A program made the translations under genes and the position numbers. Under the pieces are notes generated by a model. That model was given only the letters and a program-made list of their open reading frames with translations. It had not been told where the DNA came from and did no database searches. A stretch of DNA of 64,000 bases from Bin5 sp965242905 (lineage in GTDB: Bacteria > Chloroflexota > Anaerolineae > Caldilineales > Caldilineaceae), in contig CBDETM010000002.1 of assembly GCA_965242905.1 (NCBI GenBank), positions 62,001 through 126,000 on the forward strand, given 5' to 3'. This document shows positions 35,757 through 45,084 of the stretch, in pieces (the stretch's first letter is position 1; the number at the start of each line of letters is the position of its first letter).

Positions 35757-36662
35757 ATGGCTATGCGAAAGGGAAGTATGTGGAGGGATGGTTTTGTGGC
35801 GGCGGTGGAGCGGGGGGCGTTGAGTGAGGCGATTGAGGTGCTGGATGGGGAGAAGACGGCTCATGCGGGCACGCCGCGGCAGGCTGTGAAGCTGGCGGCG
35901 GTGAAGGTGATGGGCGGGCACTTTGGGGAGGGGACGGCTGCGTTGTATGCGGCGGCGATGGCGTTTGCCTGTTCAGAAAGTGAAGGTGCGCAGGAGGTGG
36001 GGCTTGTGCTGCTGGGGCAGTTGTTCGGGCACAATCCGAGTGAGGTGACGGGTGTGATTTTCAGACTGGCCGACAGCGAGAATTGGGAGGTGCGGGAGTG
36101 GGCGGCGAGTGCGTTGAGGCGGGTGATCAGCGAGAACTTCGAGGCCATTTATCCGACTGTGCGGGAGTGGGTCGGGCACAGTTCGCCGAATGTGCGGCGG
36201 GCGGCGGCGGTGGCGAGCGCGTGGGCTGCGGGAGGCTGCTCGGAGGCGGAGTGCCGGATGCTGCTGGAGGCGTTGACGCCGCTGCTGGAGGATGACGATC
36301 CGTATGTGCGGAAGAATATGGGGGCGTTTGCGGTTGGGGACAGCTTTCTGAAAGCGCAGCCGGCGCTGGTGGCAGAGTGGCTGGGGCGGGCTGACAGCCA
36401 TCCGCGGGCGCAGTGGAATGTGGCGATGGCGCTTTCGGCGGCTGAGGCGGCGAAGCATTTCGGGCTTTTGTCGGGGCTGCTATGCGGGCTGGCGGCGGAC
36501 GAGCGGACGGTGGTGCGCAGGGCGGTGTACAGGGCGGTGTTGAATCTGGGGAAGCGGGTGCCGGAGGAGGTCAATTCGTTGGTGGAGGGGTGGAAGGATG
36601 ATCCTGAGCGACGGCATGTTTATGATCATGTGAGGGAGAAGCTGGGGGAGGGTGGTGGTTAG
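35757..36662 (+). CDS. HEAT-like / DNA-alkylation-repeat-type alpha-helical protein
   Basis: A 301-residue all-helical protein with HEAT-like repeats. Examples are SENWEVREWAASALRRVISENFEAIYPTV, SPNVRRAAAVASAWAAG and DERTVVRRAVYRAVLNLGKRVPEEV, each a pair of helices with a conserved Arg/Ala pattern. This resembles the DNA-alkylation repeat fold (AlkD-like), but a catalytic tryptophan/aspartate pair is not certain. The start at 35757 has GGAGGG 6 nt upstream; longer in-frame starts lack one. The gene stands alone between repeat-rich regions. It may be a DNA-repair glycosylase-like protein or a scaffold. Confidence 0.7.
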   Translation: MAMRKGSMWRDGFVAAVERGALSEAIEVLDGEKTAHAGTPRQAVKLAAVKVMGGHFGEGTAALYAAAMAFACSESEGAQEVGLVLLGQLFGHNPSEVTGVIFRLADSENWEVREWAASALRRVISENFEAIYPTVREWVGHSSPNVRRAAAVASAWAAGGCSEAECRMLLEALTPLLEDDDPYVRKNMGAFAVGDSFLKAQPALVAEWLGRADSHPRAQWNVAMALSAAEAAKHFGLLSGLLCGLAADERTVVRRAVYRAVLNLGKRVPEEVNSLVEGWKDDPERRHVYDHVREKLGEGGG

Positions 36663-37369
36663 GTCTGGGAATTGTGGTTGAACGGAACCTGCGATCCGCG
36701 AACGGAACAGAAGAACACCTGTTTATCCGCGAAGTGACGCGAAGGGGCGCGAAGAACGGCTCTCTTGGTCCAGGACAGGCTGCTTGGAGGCGCGGGCCAG
36801 ATTGGGAGGGTGTACGAGGGCACCCACAAGGGGTGCCCCTACGGGTGTTGGGAGAGGGGGGCGGGCCGGATTGGGCGCGTGTGCGAGGGGAGTCCGTACG
36901 GGTGTGATTGGGATTTGGGCACGTCGAGTGGGCAGATTGTCTGAATCAGGAATTGCAGGATTGTGGGTCTGGATTTTCGGGATTGCTGATGCTCGCTCTT
37001 GACGGCACTTGTGCCGGCTGTGGGGCCTTTGTTGGCTGGCGTTCGGTTGTTGGGACGGCACGGGAGCTGGGGTTGGAAGCCCGGTGGAATAGGCACCTGC
37101 TGGGGAAGGGGCATATGGTCGATGAGGCACGTTTAGGGGGGGCGTTGCGGGGGCGGAGCCCCCGCACAAGGGAGGGCCGACTAGGCCCGACCGCACAACT
37201 GCAGTAGTTAGTAGTCAGTAGTCAGTAGTCAGTAGTTAGTGGTTAGTGGTTCGTTGTGGGGCTTTGGTTGACTGGGATGTTTTTGGGCGTGGGTTGGGTT
37301 TGGGGTGGGTGGGGGAGGGCGCATGGCGGAACCTGGGGGATCGGTTCCGCCGTGTGGATTGGGCGCTGG
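36663..37369. repeat. Intergenic region with several dispersed repeats, including copy C
   Basis: About 700 bp with no supportable gene. It holds a CGCGAAGG element (36721-36758), a GGGCACCCACAAGGGGTGCCCC palindrome (about 36818-36840) and a GTCTGAATCAGGAATTGCAG element (36940-36985). The palindromic repeat copy C follows (about 37088-37194, with the GCGGGGGC-GGA-GCCCCCGC hairpin), and then AACTGCAG plus a CAGTAGT minisatellite (37195-37252). Confidence 0.75.
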
Positions 37370-38305
37370 CTAGTTTTGCTTGAAGGTGATGTTGTTGCAG
37401 CCGACGCTGTGGCCGATGGTCATGGACCATTTGGGGGAGAGCGGCGAGAGGTTTGAGAAGTCCTTTGAGTTGTGGCTGCCATCGGTGTTGACGCCGGCGG
37501 GGCAGTTTACGACCCAGATTTCGACGAAGGTGCCGGATGAGGCTGGTCCGCCGAAGGGGGAGAAGCCCCATTTGCCGGTTTCTTTGCCGCAGCCCGAGCA
37601 TTTGGTGTTGCGGGGGCCGTTGAAGGCGATGTGGACGCATACGTTGTTCTGTACGTTGTTGTTTCTGTCACGAATGATGCCTTCGAAGAAGGTCTGCTGA
37701 CTGTTGGCGGGGCAGTTGCCGCTGTCGATGAGGGAGTAGGCGAAAGCGGGCGGCGGCGGGACCGGGGTGGCGGTGGGTACGGGTGTGGCTGCTGGCGTTG
37801 GGATGGCGGGGGCGACCTGGACGAGCTCGGGATTGGTGGCGGTGACGAGCGGGGCGTAGACCCAGCCGTACTGGCTGCCGAAGATGATCTGCCACCAGCC
37901 GCCGGCAGGGTTTTTGCCGGAGATGGTGTATTGGTCGCCGGGTGAGGCCTGGCCGATGACGTTGTAGTTGGTGCCGGGGCCGGCGCGGACGTTCATGGCT
38001 CTATTGATCGAGACGGTGGGGGAGGTGGAGGTGGCAGTGGGAATGGGTGTGGCCGTCCCTGTTGGTGTCGGTGTTTGTGTAGGCGCGGGTGTGGGTGTTG
38101 CGGTGGGCGTGTCGGTGGCTTCGAGCGCGGCGAGGCGTACCTCGAAGTCGTTCATGCGGTCGGATAGGGAGGTTACGAGCTCGACCATTGCCTCCACTTT
38201 TTCGGCCAGGCTTTCGAGCGTAAGGGTTGCGTCCTGTGCATAGAGGGGGGCGCCGACTCCGATCAGGAAAACAACGATAAGGAGCGTGAGAAGGAGTTTT
38301 TTCAT
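37370..38305 (-). CDS. Secreted SH3b-domain protein with Thr/Pro-rich linker
   Basis: A 311-residue secreted protein. A signal peptide (KKLLLTLLIVVFLIGVGAPLYA, cleavage near residue 23-24) is followed by a short coiled coil (LESLAEKVEAMVELVTSLSDRMNDFEVRLAALE, about 28-63). A Thr/Pro linker and an SH3b domain come next (NVRAGPGTNYNVIGQASPGDQY...WWQIIFGSQYGWVYAPLV, about 104-156). The C-terminal domain of about 110 residues contains five Cys (SGNCPANSQQTFF...CVHIAF...CSGCGKETG). SH3b domains often bind cell-wall material. The architecture of the first 160 residues matches the transposon-borne protein at 54603-55940. Confidence 0.8.
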   Translation of the reverse strand: MKKLLLTLLIVVFLIGVGAPLYAQDATLTLESLAEKVEAMVELVTSLSDRMNDFEVRLAALEATDTPTATPTPAPTQTPTPTGTATPIPTATSTSPTVSINRAMNVRAGPGTNYNVIGQASPGDQYTISGKNPAGGWWQIIFGSQYGWVYAPLVTATNPELVQVAPAIPTPAATPVPTATPVPPPPAFAYSLIDSGNCPANSQQTFFEGIIRDRNNNVQNNVCVHIAFNGPRNTKCSGCGKETGKWGFSPFGGPASSGTFVEIWVVNCPAGVNTDGSHNSKDFSNLSPLSPKWSMTIGHSVGCNNITFKQN

Positions 38306-38608
38306 TGTTCTTCTTTGCCTTTCTCGCTTCTGGGATGAAATGGGAATAAAGATAATGATTACAAATCAACTATATTTGCTGCTTCCGGGATTGTCAATCC
38401 CGGATTGGGGCTGGGATGTGGTTGCTTCGGCGGGTTGGTTGCAGGTGCTATGATGGGGCGCGGGGACGACTTACTTTCCGCGAAGGGGCGCGAAGGACAC
38501 CCTTCTTTTTGTCTGAATCAGGATTTGCGGGATTTTGATGGATTTTCGGGATGGCTGGCGGAGTGGGTGGATGGTGGGTCAGTTGTGGAAAGTTGAGGGT
38601 TGGGGCTG
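38306..38608. other. Intergenic region with repeat elements
   Basis: Divergent gap between the SH3b gene and the GMC gene. It contains a CGCGAAGGGGCGCGAAGG element (about 38475-38500) and a GTCTGAATCAGGATTTGCGG element (about 38511-38555). No gene is present. Confidence 0.6.
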
Positions 38609-40231
38609 ATGCTGGAGCGGGTTTTTGACTATGTGGTTGTGGGGGCGGGGTCGGCGGGGGCGGCGCTGGCGGCGCGGTTGTCGGAGGATGCGGGTGTGAC
38701 GGTGTTGTTGCTGGAGGCGGGGCCGGATTACAGGTCGGGCGAGGCGCCGGCGGCGATGCGGAGTCACAATCACGGTGAGATCCTGCTGGGAGAGGCGTAC
38801 AGGGCGGCGTACCAGTGGCCGGGGCTGGCGGCGCGGCGGACTGAAAGGCAGGAGGCGGCGCCGTTTGTGCGCGGGCGCGGTATGGGTGGGAGCTCGGCGA
38901 TAAACGGATTGATCGGGCTGCGGGGCGAGATGGACGATTTCGACCGGTGGGCGGCGCTGGGCTGTGACGGGTGGTCGGGCCGGGAGGTGTTGCCTTCTTT
39001 CATGCGGTTGGAGGATGACCTTGATTTCGGGGATGCGCCAAATCATGGGCGCGGGGGTCCGGTGCCGTTGTGTCGGGCGCCATTGGAGGAGTGGGGCGCG
39101 GTGGATCTGGCGCTGCGGGAGGCGGCGGTCGGGCTGGGGTACGGGTGGGCGGAGGACTATCATGCGCCGGGCAGCACAGGGGTGTCGCCGGTGGCGCTGA
39201 CAGTGCGGGATGACCGGCGCGTTTCGACGAATGACGGCTATCTGGAGCCGGCGCGGGGGCGGGCCAATCTGACGATCGTTGGCGGGGCGCTGGTTGAGCG
39301 GGTGGAGTTTGGGGGGGTGCCGGCGGAGGGAGAAGCTGGAGGGCGCCGGCGCGCGGTGGGTGTGCGAGTGGGGGGGGTTGAGGGTGTTGAAGGCGGCGGG
39401 GCAATTTTGCGGGGCAGGGAGATTCTGCTGTGTGCGGGGGCGGTGCATTCGCCGGCGATCCTGATGCGGTCGGGGATTGGGCCGGGTGCGGTCCTGGAGG
39501 CGGCGGGGGTGAAGTGCATCGTTGAGCTGGCGGGGGTCGGGGGGAATCTGCGCGACCATCCGACGGTGGGGCTGCATCTCAAGCTGCGTCCTGCGGCGCG
39601 GGCTGGGGGGCCTCATGCAAGGCGGACGAACTGCTGTGTGCGGTACAGCTCGGGGCTGGCGGGCGGGGGGCGCAATGACATGCTGATAGCGAGCTGCAAT
39701 GTGTTCGGGATTGAGGGGGAGGCGCTGGAACGGGGCGTGATCGTGGTGTCGGTTTTTCAGGCGTTTTCGCAGGGCGAGCTGCGTATCACATCGCCGGATC
39801 CGCAGGCTGAACCGGTGATCGAGGAGCGGATGTTGTCGGACGGGAGAGACCTGGTGCGGCTGCGCGACGGGGTGCGACGGCTGTTGGCGCTGGCGGAGCA
39901 TCCCGCAGTTGCGGGGATTGCGGAGGAGGTCTCTCTCGGTGATCTTTACGGTGGTATGTGCGGCGGGATCGACGGGTCGGTCAGTGACGAGGAGCTTGAC
40001 CAGTGGTTGCTGGAGGCGTGTATCGATTGCTTTCATATTGTGGGGACGTGCCGCATGGGGGCGGTCGAAGACCCGGCGACGGTTGTGGACTCGGAGTGCA
40101 GGGTTGTCGGGGTGGATGGACTGCAGGTGATCGATGCTTCGATTATGCCTGAGGTGCCGCGGGCGAATACGCATTTGACGGCGGTGATGATTGGTGAGCA
40201 TATGGCTGAAAGGCTGAACTGCAGTTTTTAG
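38609..40231 (+). CDS. GMC-family FAD-dependent oxidoreductase
   Basis: A 540-residue flavoenzyme of the glucose-methanol-choline family, oxidising alcohols to aldehydes or ketones. It has the N-terminal FAD loop VVVGAGSAGAALAARL (8-23), signature 1 GRGMGGSSAINGLIGLRG and signature 2 GAVHSPAILMRSGIGPG. The catalytic His lies in CFHIVGTCRMG and a second His/Asn pair in ANTHLT near the C-terminus. The start at 38609 has GAGGG upstream. The last residues (NCSF-stop) are coded by an AACTGCAGTTTTTAG repeat, so the original 3' end has been replaced by repeat DNA. It is followed by a PhyH gene 157 bp downstream on the same strand. Confidence 0.9.
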   Translation: MLERVFDYVVVGAGSAGAALAARLSEDAGVTVLLLEAGPDYRSGEAPAAMRSHNHGEILLGEAYRAAYQWPGLAARRTERQEAAPFVRGRGMGGSSAINGLIGLRGEMDDFDRWAALGCDGWSGREVLPSFMRLEDDLDFGDAPNHGRGGPVPLCRAPLEEWGAVDLALREAAVGLGYGWAEDYHAPGSTGVSPVALTVRDDRRVSTNDGYLEPARGRANLTIVGGALVERVEFGGVPAEGEAGGRRRAVGVRVGGVEGVEGGGAILRGREILLCAGAVHSPAILMRSGIGPGAVLEAAGVKCIVELAGVGGNLRDHPTVGLHLKLRPAARAGGPHARRTNCCVRYSSGLAGGGRNDMLIASCNVFGIEGEALERGVIVVSVFQAFSQGELRITSPDPQAEPVIEERMLSDGRDLVRLRDGVRRLLALAEHPAVAGIAEEVSLGDLYGGMCGGIDGSVSDEELDQWLLEACIDCFHIVGTCRMGAVEDPATVVDSECRVVGVDGLQVIDASIMPEVPRANTHLTAVMIGEHMAERLNCSF

Positions 40232-40252
40232 TAGTTAGTTTTTAGTTTTTAG
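40219..40252. repeat. AACTGCAG repeat at the end of the GMC gene
   Basis: AACTGCAG followed by TTTTTAGTAGTTAG units. It overlaps and provides the stop codon of the GMC oxidoreductase gene. Confidence 0.75.
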
Positions 40253-40388
40253 TGGAACGCCACTGGCCAGAAGAGCACCAGTGAACGGTGGTTGGTAGAA
40301 GGTGGCATGGGACAGTGCGGGGGGAGTGGACACTGTTGGGTTGACGCATTGATGGGGAAGAATGCACGGGGGAGAGGAGGGGAGTGAA

Positions 40389-41255
40389 ATGGCAACGGTG
40401 AATCATGTGTTGCGTCAGCAGTTTATCAAGGAGGGTTTCGCGCTTTTCAGGGGGGTGTTGGAGCCGGAGTTGGTGGGGGCGTTGCGGGCGTGGAGCGATG
40501 GGGTGCTTGGGGAGCAGGAGGCGGCGCATTTTGAGCAGAACCGGACGACGGGAAGCATGGTGCTGATCGATTGGGCGATGGCGTACCGGTACAGTGTGCT
40601 GGCGGAGTTGATTGCGCATCCGGGGGTGCTGGCGGCGCTGAGGGCGTTGGGGTTTGCGGAGCCTAAGTTCGGGCACGGGCGGATAATCAGCAAGCCGCCG
40701 CAGAGTCCGCCGCTGTTCTGGCACGAGGACGGGCGGTTCTGGGATGATCCGGTGAGCTATACGTGGCAGCCGATCCAGTGTTTTCTTATGTACTATCTGA
40801 CGGATACGGACGTGCGCAACGGCTGTTTGCGGGTTATTCCGGGGTCGCACCGGAAGCGTCATGCGCTGCATGATCAGACGGCGCCGATGCATACGGACGA
40901 ACTGAGGACGTACGCGAACCCGGAGGACGCGGCTTTCCAGGCTGCGGAGGGGGAGATCGACGTGCCGGTGAAGGCGGGTGACGTGGTGATGGGTTACGGG
41001 AGGCTGTTTCACGCGTCTCATGCCAACCTGAGCGACGAGCGGAGAACGGTGCTGACGATGTGGTACTATCCGCATTTTGTTGATCTGCCGGAGCGTACGC
41101 AGGCGACGATTTATTCGCTGGAGGCGAAGAACGGGGAGACGGGGACGGGCGCGGAGCGTGCGTTGCAGGCGCGGATGGAGCCGCTGCGGATCGTGTACGA
41201 GGGCAGCGCCGAGCCGATTGCGACGCAGTGGACGCCGGGTCCGGCGCTGAAGTAG
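40389..41255 (+). CDS. Phytanoyl-CoA dioxygenase (PhyH) family protein
   Basis: A 288-residue Fe(II)/2-oxoglutarate oxygenase. The iron triad is H112-E113-D114 (FWHEDGRFW), with H208 (LFHASHANL; H211 is an alternative) and R219 (DERRTVLTMWYY). The core is NGCLRVIPGSHRKRH. The start at 40389 has GGAGGGGAG upstream; an in-frame ATG at 40362 is less likely. It lies downstream of the GMC oxidoreductase on the same strand, so a hydroxylation-then-oxidation sequence on one compound is possible. That coupling is inference. Confidence 0.9.
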   Translation: MATVNHVLRQQFIKEGFALFRGVLEPELVGALRAWSDGVLGEQEAAHFEQNRTTGSMVLIDWAMAYRYSVLAELIAHPGVLAALRALGFAEPKFGHGRIISKPPQSPPLFWHEDGRFWDDPVSYTWQPIQCFLMYYLTDTDVRNGCLRVIPGSHRKRHALHDQTAPMHTDELRTYANPEDAAFQAAEGEIDVPVKAGDVVMGYGRLFHASHANLSDERRTVLTMWYYPHFVDLPERTQATIYSLEAKNGETGTGAERALQARMEPLRIVYEGSAEPIATQWTPGPALK

Positions 41256-41288
41256 GGGAGGCCGGTTAGGGGGCGAGACGGCGGCGGG

Positions 41289-42077
41289 TCAGATCTTGCC
41301 TTTGGCCTTCATATCTGCGGCGAGCATTTTCTGGTAGGCGGCGTGGGCTTCTTCGTCTTCTTTGGCGCGTTCGGAGTAGTAGATGAAGCCGATGGCCTGG
41401 CGAGTGCGGGCCTGGCTGCGGTTGCCGTCGGCGCGGTGGATGGTGAGGGCGTTGTGGATGAGGAGGTCGCCGGGTTGGGCGGGGAAGGCGACTTCGTCTG
41501 CGAGGTCCTGGGGTGTGCCGTAGTCGGTTACGCCCTGGGAGAAGCCGAGTGTCTGGGTGCGGCCGTGGGGGCGCAGTGGGAGGAGGTGTGAGCCGCGCAC
41601 GTAGCGAACGCAGCCGTTTTCTTCGTCAACTTCTTCGAGGGCGAGCCACATTGTAAGGGCTTCGCAGGGGTGGAGCATGAAGTAGTAGCCATCCTGGTGG
41701 GGCGGGGTGGCTTTTCCGATGCGGGGCGGCTTGTTGAAGTACTGCATGTTTTTGCCGACGACGGGGCCCTGGAGGAGGAGCTCGGCGAGTTTTTCGAAGC
41801 GGCTGTTGAACATTAGGCGGTGAAAGAAGGTGTCGTGGTTGAAGAGGCCGATGATCTGTTTGAGCGTTTCGGGCTGGCCGAGGTTCTCGTAGAAGACCTG
41901 TTCGCGGGGGAGGCGGGGGACGGTGTCGGATATGAAGCGGGCGACGGATGCGCGGGTTTCGGCGACCTGGTCGGGGGTGAGAAAGCCGGACAGGGCGACG
42001 AAGCCGTCACGGGTGTATGAATCGAGCGCTTCTTGGGGATTGTCTTGCCAGTGTTGTCCGTTGAGTGTGTTGGTCAT
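41289..42077 (-). CDS. Phytanoyl-CoA dioxygenase (PhyH) family protein
   Basis: A 262-residue Fe(II)/2-oxoglutarate oxygenase. The triad is H127-Q128-D129 (PPHQDGYYF), H214 (ALTIHRADGN) and R224 or R226 (ARTRQAIGF). The segment VRGSHLLPLRPHGRTQTLGFSQG near 160-182 is typical of eukaryote-like PhyH members. The start at 42077 has GGAG 6 nt upstream; the frame extends to 42134 without support. It converges with the PhyH gene at 40389-41255, 33 bp apart, placing two divergent subfamilies side by side. Confidence 0.9.
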   Translation of the reverse strand: MTNTLNGQHWQDNPQEALDSYTRDGFVALSGFLTPDQVAETRASVARFISDTVPRLPREQVFYENLGQPETLKQIIGLFNHDTFFHRLMFNSRFEKLAELLLQGPVVGKNMQYFNKPPRIGKATPPHQDGYYFMLHPCEALTMWLALEEVDEENGCVRYVRGSHLLPLRPHGRTQTLGFSQGVTDYGTPQDLADEVAFPAQPGDLLIHNALTIHRADGNRSQARTRQAIGFIYYSERAKEDEEAHAAYQKMLAADMKAKGKI

Positions 42078-42242
42078 TTGGGGCTCCGGGGTGGGGCTTG
42101 GAATATAGTTTTTCTGGTTATGCCTTGCGCGCATGTAATTGAAAGATTATAAACCATTGTAGGATTGACAGGATTTTGTATGTGAGGGATTATATCTCTC
42201 TCTTGCAGGAAAAAAGGGTGCCAGCTAAGAAGGAGCGCTAGA

Positions 42243-42746
42243 ATGGCAAAGAAAATTGATAAGCTAGTTCAAATGTCGAGAAAGCATCTTGATGATGATG
42301 AAAGCACAGTCGAAGTCATCATGGGAGCGTACGAGACCGAGGTCTTGGGCAATGACTCTGTGAGGACAGGAATTTTCATTGCAACGGAGACTAGGCTAGT
42401 TTTCTTCGCAAAAAAGATGTTCGGGTTTCAGTTGGAATCCTTTCCCTATAGTAACATTTCTTCAATGGAAATGAGCAAAGGACTTATGGGGCACGCCATC
42501 AGTTTTTTTGGGTCAGGAAATAAAGTTTCGATGAAGTGGATTAGTTCTGAGGAGGAGACGGTCCACAAATTTGTCAGCTTTGTCAGAAGCAAACTTGAAT
42601 CGTCAAAAAGTTCCGATACAAGTGAAAGCCGTCTACAGTACGGTATTTTGGAACAGATTAGGGAAATCGCAGAACTCCATGAGCAAGGCATCCTTACTGA
42701 TAGTGAGTTCGAAAGTAAGAAACAAGAACTGCTTGATAGGATCTGA
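42243..42746 (+). CDS. PH-like domain protein with C-terminal SHOCT motif
   Basis: A 167-residue protein. The N-terminal 110 residues match bacterial PH-like domains (GIFIATETRLVFFAKKMFGFQLESFPYSNISSMEMSKGL), and the last 30 residues are a SHOCT motif (LEQIREIAELHEQGILTDSEFESKKQELLDRI). SHOCT-carrying proteins are often membrane-associated or in mobile DNA; no function is known. The gene is clearly lower in GC than its neighbours, suggesting recent transfer. It lies in a short AT-richer patch at 42.1-43.3 kb with the small gene at 42931. Confidence 0.8.
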   Translation: MAKKIDKLVQMSRKHLDDDESTVEVIMGAYETEVLGNDSVRTGIFIATETRLVFFAKKMFGFQLESFPYSNISSMEMSKGLMGHAISFFGSGNKVSMKWISSEEETVHKFVSFVRSKLESSKSSDTSESRLQYGILEQIREIAELHEQGILTDSEFESKKQELLDRI

Positions 42747-42930
42747 GGACATGACAGTGCGTAAACAGAAAGGACCCGAAATCTTGGGCCCGGAGGCATG
42801 GGCAAGTGTTTTCCATTTTGTGCCACGGTCAGACCTGACTCCGTGACAGAAACGATATAGACTCACTCACTCCGACTGAGCAATTATTGTCTGTGGCTAC
42901 TTTTTTCTCATTCCAATGAATGGTGGGAAT

Positions 42931-43194
42931 ATGACAACCCAACGCAACGAACCCCGAATTCCGAAGTACTATGCCTTCATGCCTCCATTGAGGAACGCTC
43001 TCCGGGACAATCCAACAATCAGTGAAGAAGAACTGAAACGCTTTATCAAGAACGCAAGAGGATGGCCTTTGGATATGTATGATCCGTTTTGGAACGTTCG
43101 GGAACTCTCTCACCAAGGAGTAATGAGGACGCGTCGAGACCTATTCAATGACAGATTTGCCTTGGCTATGAGACGAATTCAAGGTCGAAGATAG
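42931..43194 (+). CDS. Small hypothetical protein
   Basis: An 87-residue basic protein (MTTQRNEPRIPKYYAFMPPL...) with no recognised domain, signal peptide or membrane segment. The downstream Arg-rich end (RRDLFNDRFALAMRRIQGRR) is helical. The in-frame ATG at 42916 is an alternative. Lower GC than the host background and location beside the PH/SHOCT gene suggest both came with a transferred segment. Confidence 0.45.
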   Translation: MTTQRNEPRIPKYYAFMPPLRNALRDNPTISEEELKRFIKNARGWPLDMYDPFWNVRELSHQGVMRTRRDLFNDRFALAMRRIQGRR

Positions 43195-43390
43195 GGTGTC
43201 TGGACGGAATTGAGAAATAGTAAATCATTCCTGCGAACACTGTAGTTTAGTGAATTCATGTGGAAATGCGTACTACATTTACTGCCACTGGGGGCACTCT
43301 ATGGCGCTCGTTTGGGCCAGTTAAGGCCCCCGGAAGCTGGCTCCTGACAAACCAGGGCACCTTGAAATGGGCCTGTGCTTCGTCGTCATT

Positions 43391-44206
43391 CTACTCCAGG
43401 ATGCCGAGGTGGCCGAGGTTCATGCCGACGCGGCCGCCGTCTACGTGGATGGTGGTGCCGGTGATGTAGGAGGCGTCGTCGCTGAGGAGGAAGGCGATGG
43501 CGCCGGCTATTTCTTCGGGGCCGCCGCGACGCTGCATGAGGCAGGAGTCGATGGGCGTTTCTTCGAGCTCTTTTTTGTAGGCGGCGGGGTCGGGGTGGGA
43601 GGCGAAGTGCATTTCGGTGACGATCCAGCCGGGGGCGACGGCGTTGACACGGATGTTGTATTGGGTGAACTCCTGGGCCATGGTCTTGGTGGTAGAGACG
43701 ACACCGGCTTTGATGGCGTCGTAGACCCACATGCCGGGGCGGCCGAGGTAGCCGCCTTCGGATGAGAGGTTGACGATAGCTCCGCCTTCCACTTTGAGGA
43801 GTGGGAGGAGATGTTGGGTCATCATCACCCATCCACGCAGTCCGACGCGGGTCTCGATTTCCCAGTTTTCAATCCAACCGCCGTCTTCGATGCTGCCCTG
43901 GCGAAGCAGGGCGGCGTTATTGACAAGAATGTGGAGAGAGGAGACGTTCTCTGCAACTTCGCGCGCGCAGTTCTCCACTGAAGAGTCGTCTGCGAGGTCA
44001 ACGTTGACATAGGCGGCGCTGCCGCCTGCTGCGCGGATCTGGGAAACGGTTTCAGCGGCCAGGGCGGCGTTCAGATCGGCGATGAATACGTGGGCGCCTT
44101 CGGCTGCGAGGCGCTGGGCGGTGGCGCGGCCGATGCCGGAGGCGCCGCCGGAGACGAGGGCCGTTTTGCCCTGGAAGCGGGTCATTGCGTAAGGGTTTTG
44201 GGTCAT
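43391..44206 (-). CDS. Short-chain dehydrogenase/reductase (SDR)
   Basis: A 271-residue classical SDR using NAD(P). The cofactor loop is GGASGIG (20-26), and NNAAL follows at the usual place (96-100). The active-site Ser is at S148 or S149 (NLSSEGG) with Y162 and K166 (VYDAIKAG). The C-terminal substrate loop is long. Its start overlaps the stop of the isomerase gene upstream by 4 bp (ATGA), so the genes are co-translated. The cluster of Gfo/Idh, isomerase and SDR points to a cyclitol or sugar catabolic pathway. Confidence 0.9.
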   Translation of the reverse strand: MTQNPYAMTRFQGKTALVSGGASGIGRATAQRLAAEGAHVFIADLNAALAAETVSQIRAAGGSAAYVNVDLADDSSVENCAREVAENVSSLHILVNNAALLRQGSIEDGGWIENWEIETRVGLRGWVMMTQHLLPLLKVEGGAIVNLSSEGGYLGRPGMWVYDAIKAGVVSTTKTMAQEFTQYNIRVNAVAPGWIVTEMHFASHPDPAAYKKELEETPIDSCLMQRRGGPEEIAGAIAFLLSDDASYITGTTIHVDGGRVGMNLGHLGILE

Positions 44207-45030
44207 TGCGATGGGCCTGTCAGTGCCTGGAGGAGGGTGAGGGCGGCCCTGGCGGAGCGCCTGGCGTCGTCGAATTTGCCGGTCTCGATGACGACGTAGT
44301 CGTCGTAGCCGGCGTGCTGCAGGGCGGACAGGACGGCGGGCACAGGGACATCGCCCTCGCCGAACGGTTTTCTGTTGAGGCCGTCGTAATGGAGCTGGTC
44401 GGGCGTGCCGCGGGGGTCATCGCCGCGGTGGTATTCCTTGGCGTGGACGCGTACGATGTGCCGTCCCAGTTGGGCGATCTCTTCGAGAGGATCGTAGCCG
44501 AGTGCCATGCAGTTGGCCATATCCCAGTAGTCGCCGACGGCGGGGGAGTCGACGCGTTCGAGGAGGGCGGCGGTCTCGTCGCCACGGAGGGTGTGCTCGA
44601 TGGCGAGGGTGACGCCGGCTGCTTCGGCTTCGGGGGCGAGGAGGCGCAGGTTGGCCTCGAGGCGGGCGACGGATTGGTCATCGTGCATCATGGCCGTGCC
44701 GAAGAAGGGCACAAGCAGGTAGGCCGCGCCGAGGTCGGTACAAAGGCGGATGCCGGTGCGGACGGCGTCGAGGCCGAAGGCTTCCAAGTCGGCCTGGGCG
44801 AGGCCGCCCCGGTTGAGGAAGTGGGCGGCGACACAGGGGATGTCGACGCCGGCCTGGGACGCGTTCTGGCGGATCGTGTCCCGGTTTTCGGGGGCGAGAG
44901 GGCCGCCGGGTTGGGCTTCGGTGAAGTCGTACCAGTCGAGTTCGACGCCTTGGAAGCCGAGGTCGGATGCGACGGTGAAGACGGAAGAGAGGGGCTGCTC
45001 GATTACGTTTTGGAGGGTGCCGAATTTCAT
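44203..45030 (-). CDS. Sugar phosphate isomerase/epimerase (AP-endonuclease-2-type TIM barrel)
   Basis: A 275-residue protein with the xylose-isomerase-like TIM-barrel fold used by IolE/IolH-type isomerases and other sugar-converting enzymes. The opening (MKFGTLQNVIEQPLSSVF...FQGVELDWYDF) and metal-site candidates in LAIEHTLRGDE and NCMALGYDP, with VRVHAKEYHR and YVVIETGKF later, fit the fold. It overlaps the SDR gene start by 4 bp. Only a weak ribosome binding site was seen. Paired with the SDR and a Gfo/Idh in one unit, it probably acts in an inositol-like pathway, but this is inference. Confidence 0.85.
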   Translation of the reverse strand: MKFGTLQNVIEQPLSSVFTVASDLGFQGVELDWYDFTEAQPGGPLAPENRDTIRQNASQAGVDIPCVAAHFLNRGGLAQADLEAFGLDAVRTGIRLCTDLGAAYLLVPFFGTAMMHDDQSVARLEANLRLLAPEAEAAGVTLAIEHTLRGDETAALLERVDSPAVGDYWDMANCMALGYDPLEEIAQLGRHIVRVHAKEYHRGDDPRGTPDQLHYDGLNRKPFGEGDVPVPAVLSALQHAGYDDYVVIETGKFDDARRSARAALTLLQALTGPSQ

Positions 45031-45084
45031 AGATCAGGGCTCACTGAGGGTTGACGGAAACGGGAATGGCGGGGACGAACTTCT

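Noticed and set aside
38579..40201. 540-codon minus-strand frame opposite the GMC gene
   Set aside because: Arg/Pro/His-rich artefact of high GC; the plus strand has complete GMC signatures.
44185..45054. 289-codon plus-strand frame opposite the isomerase gene
   Set aside because: Gly/Val/Glu-rich shadow; the minus strand has a coupled isomerase/SDR pair.
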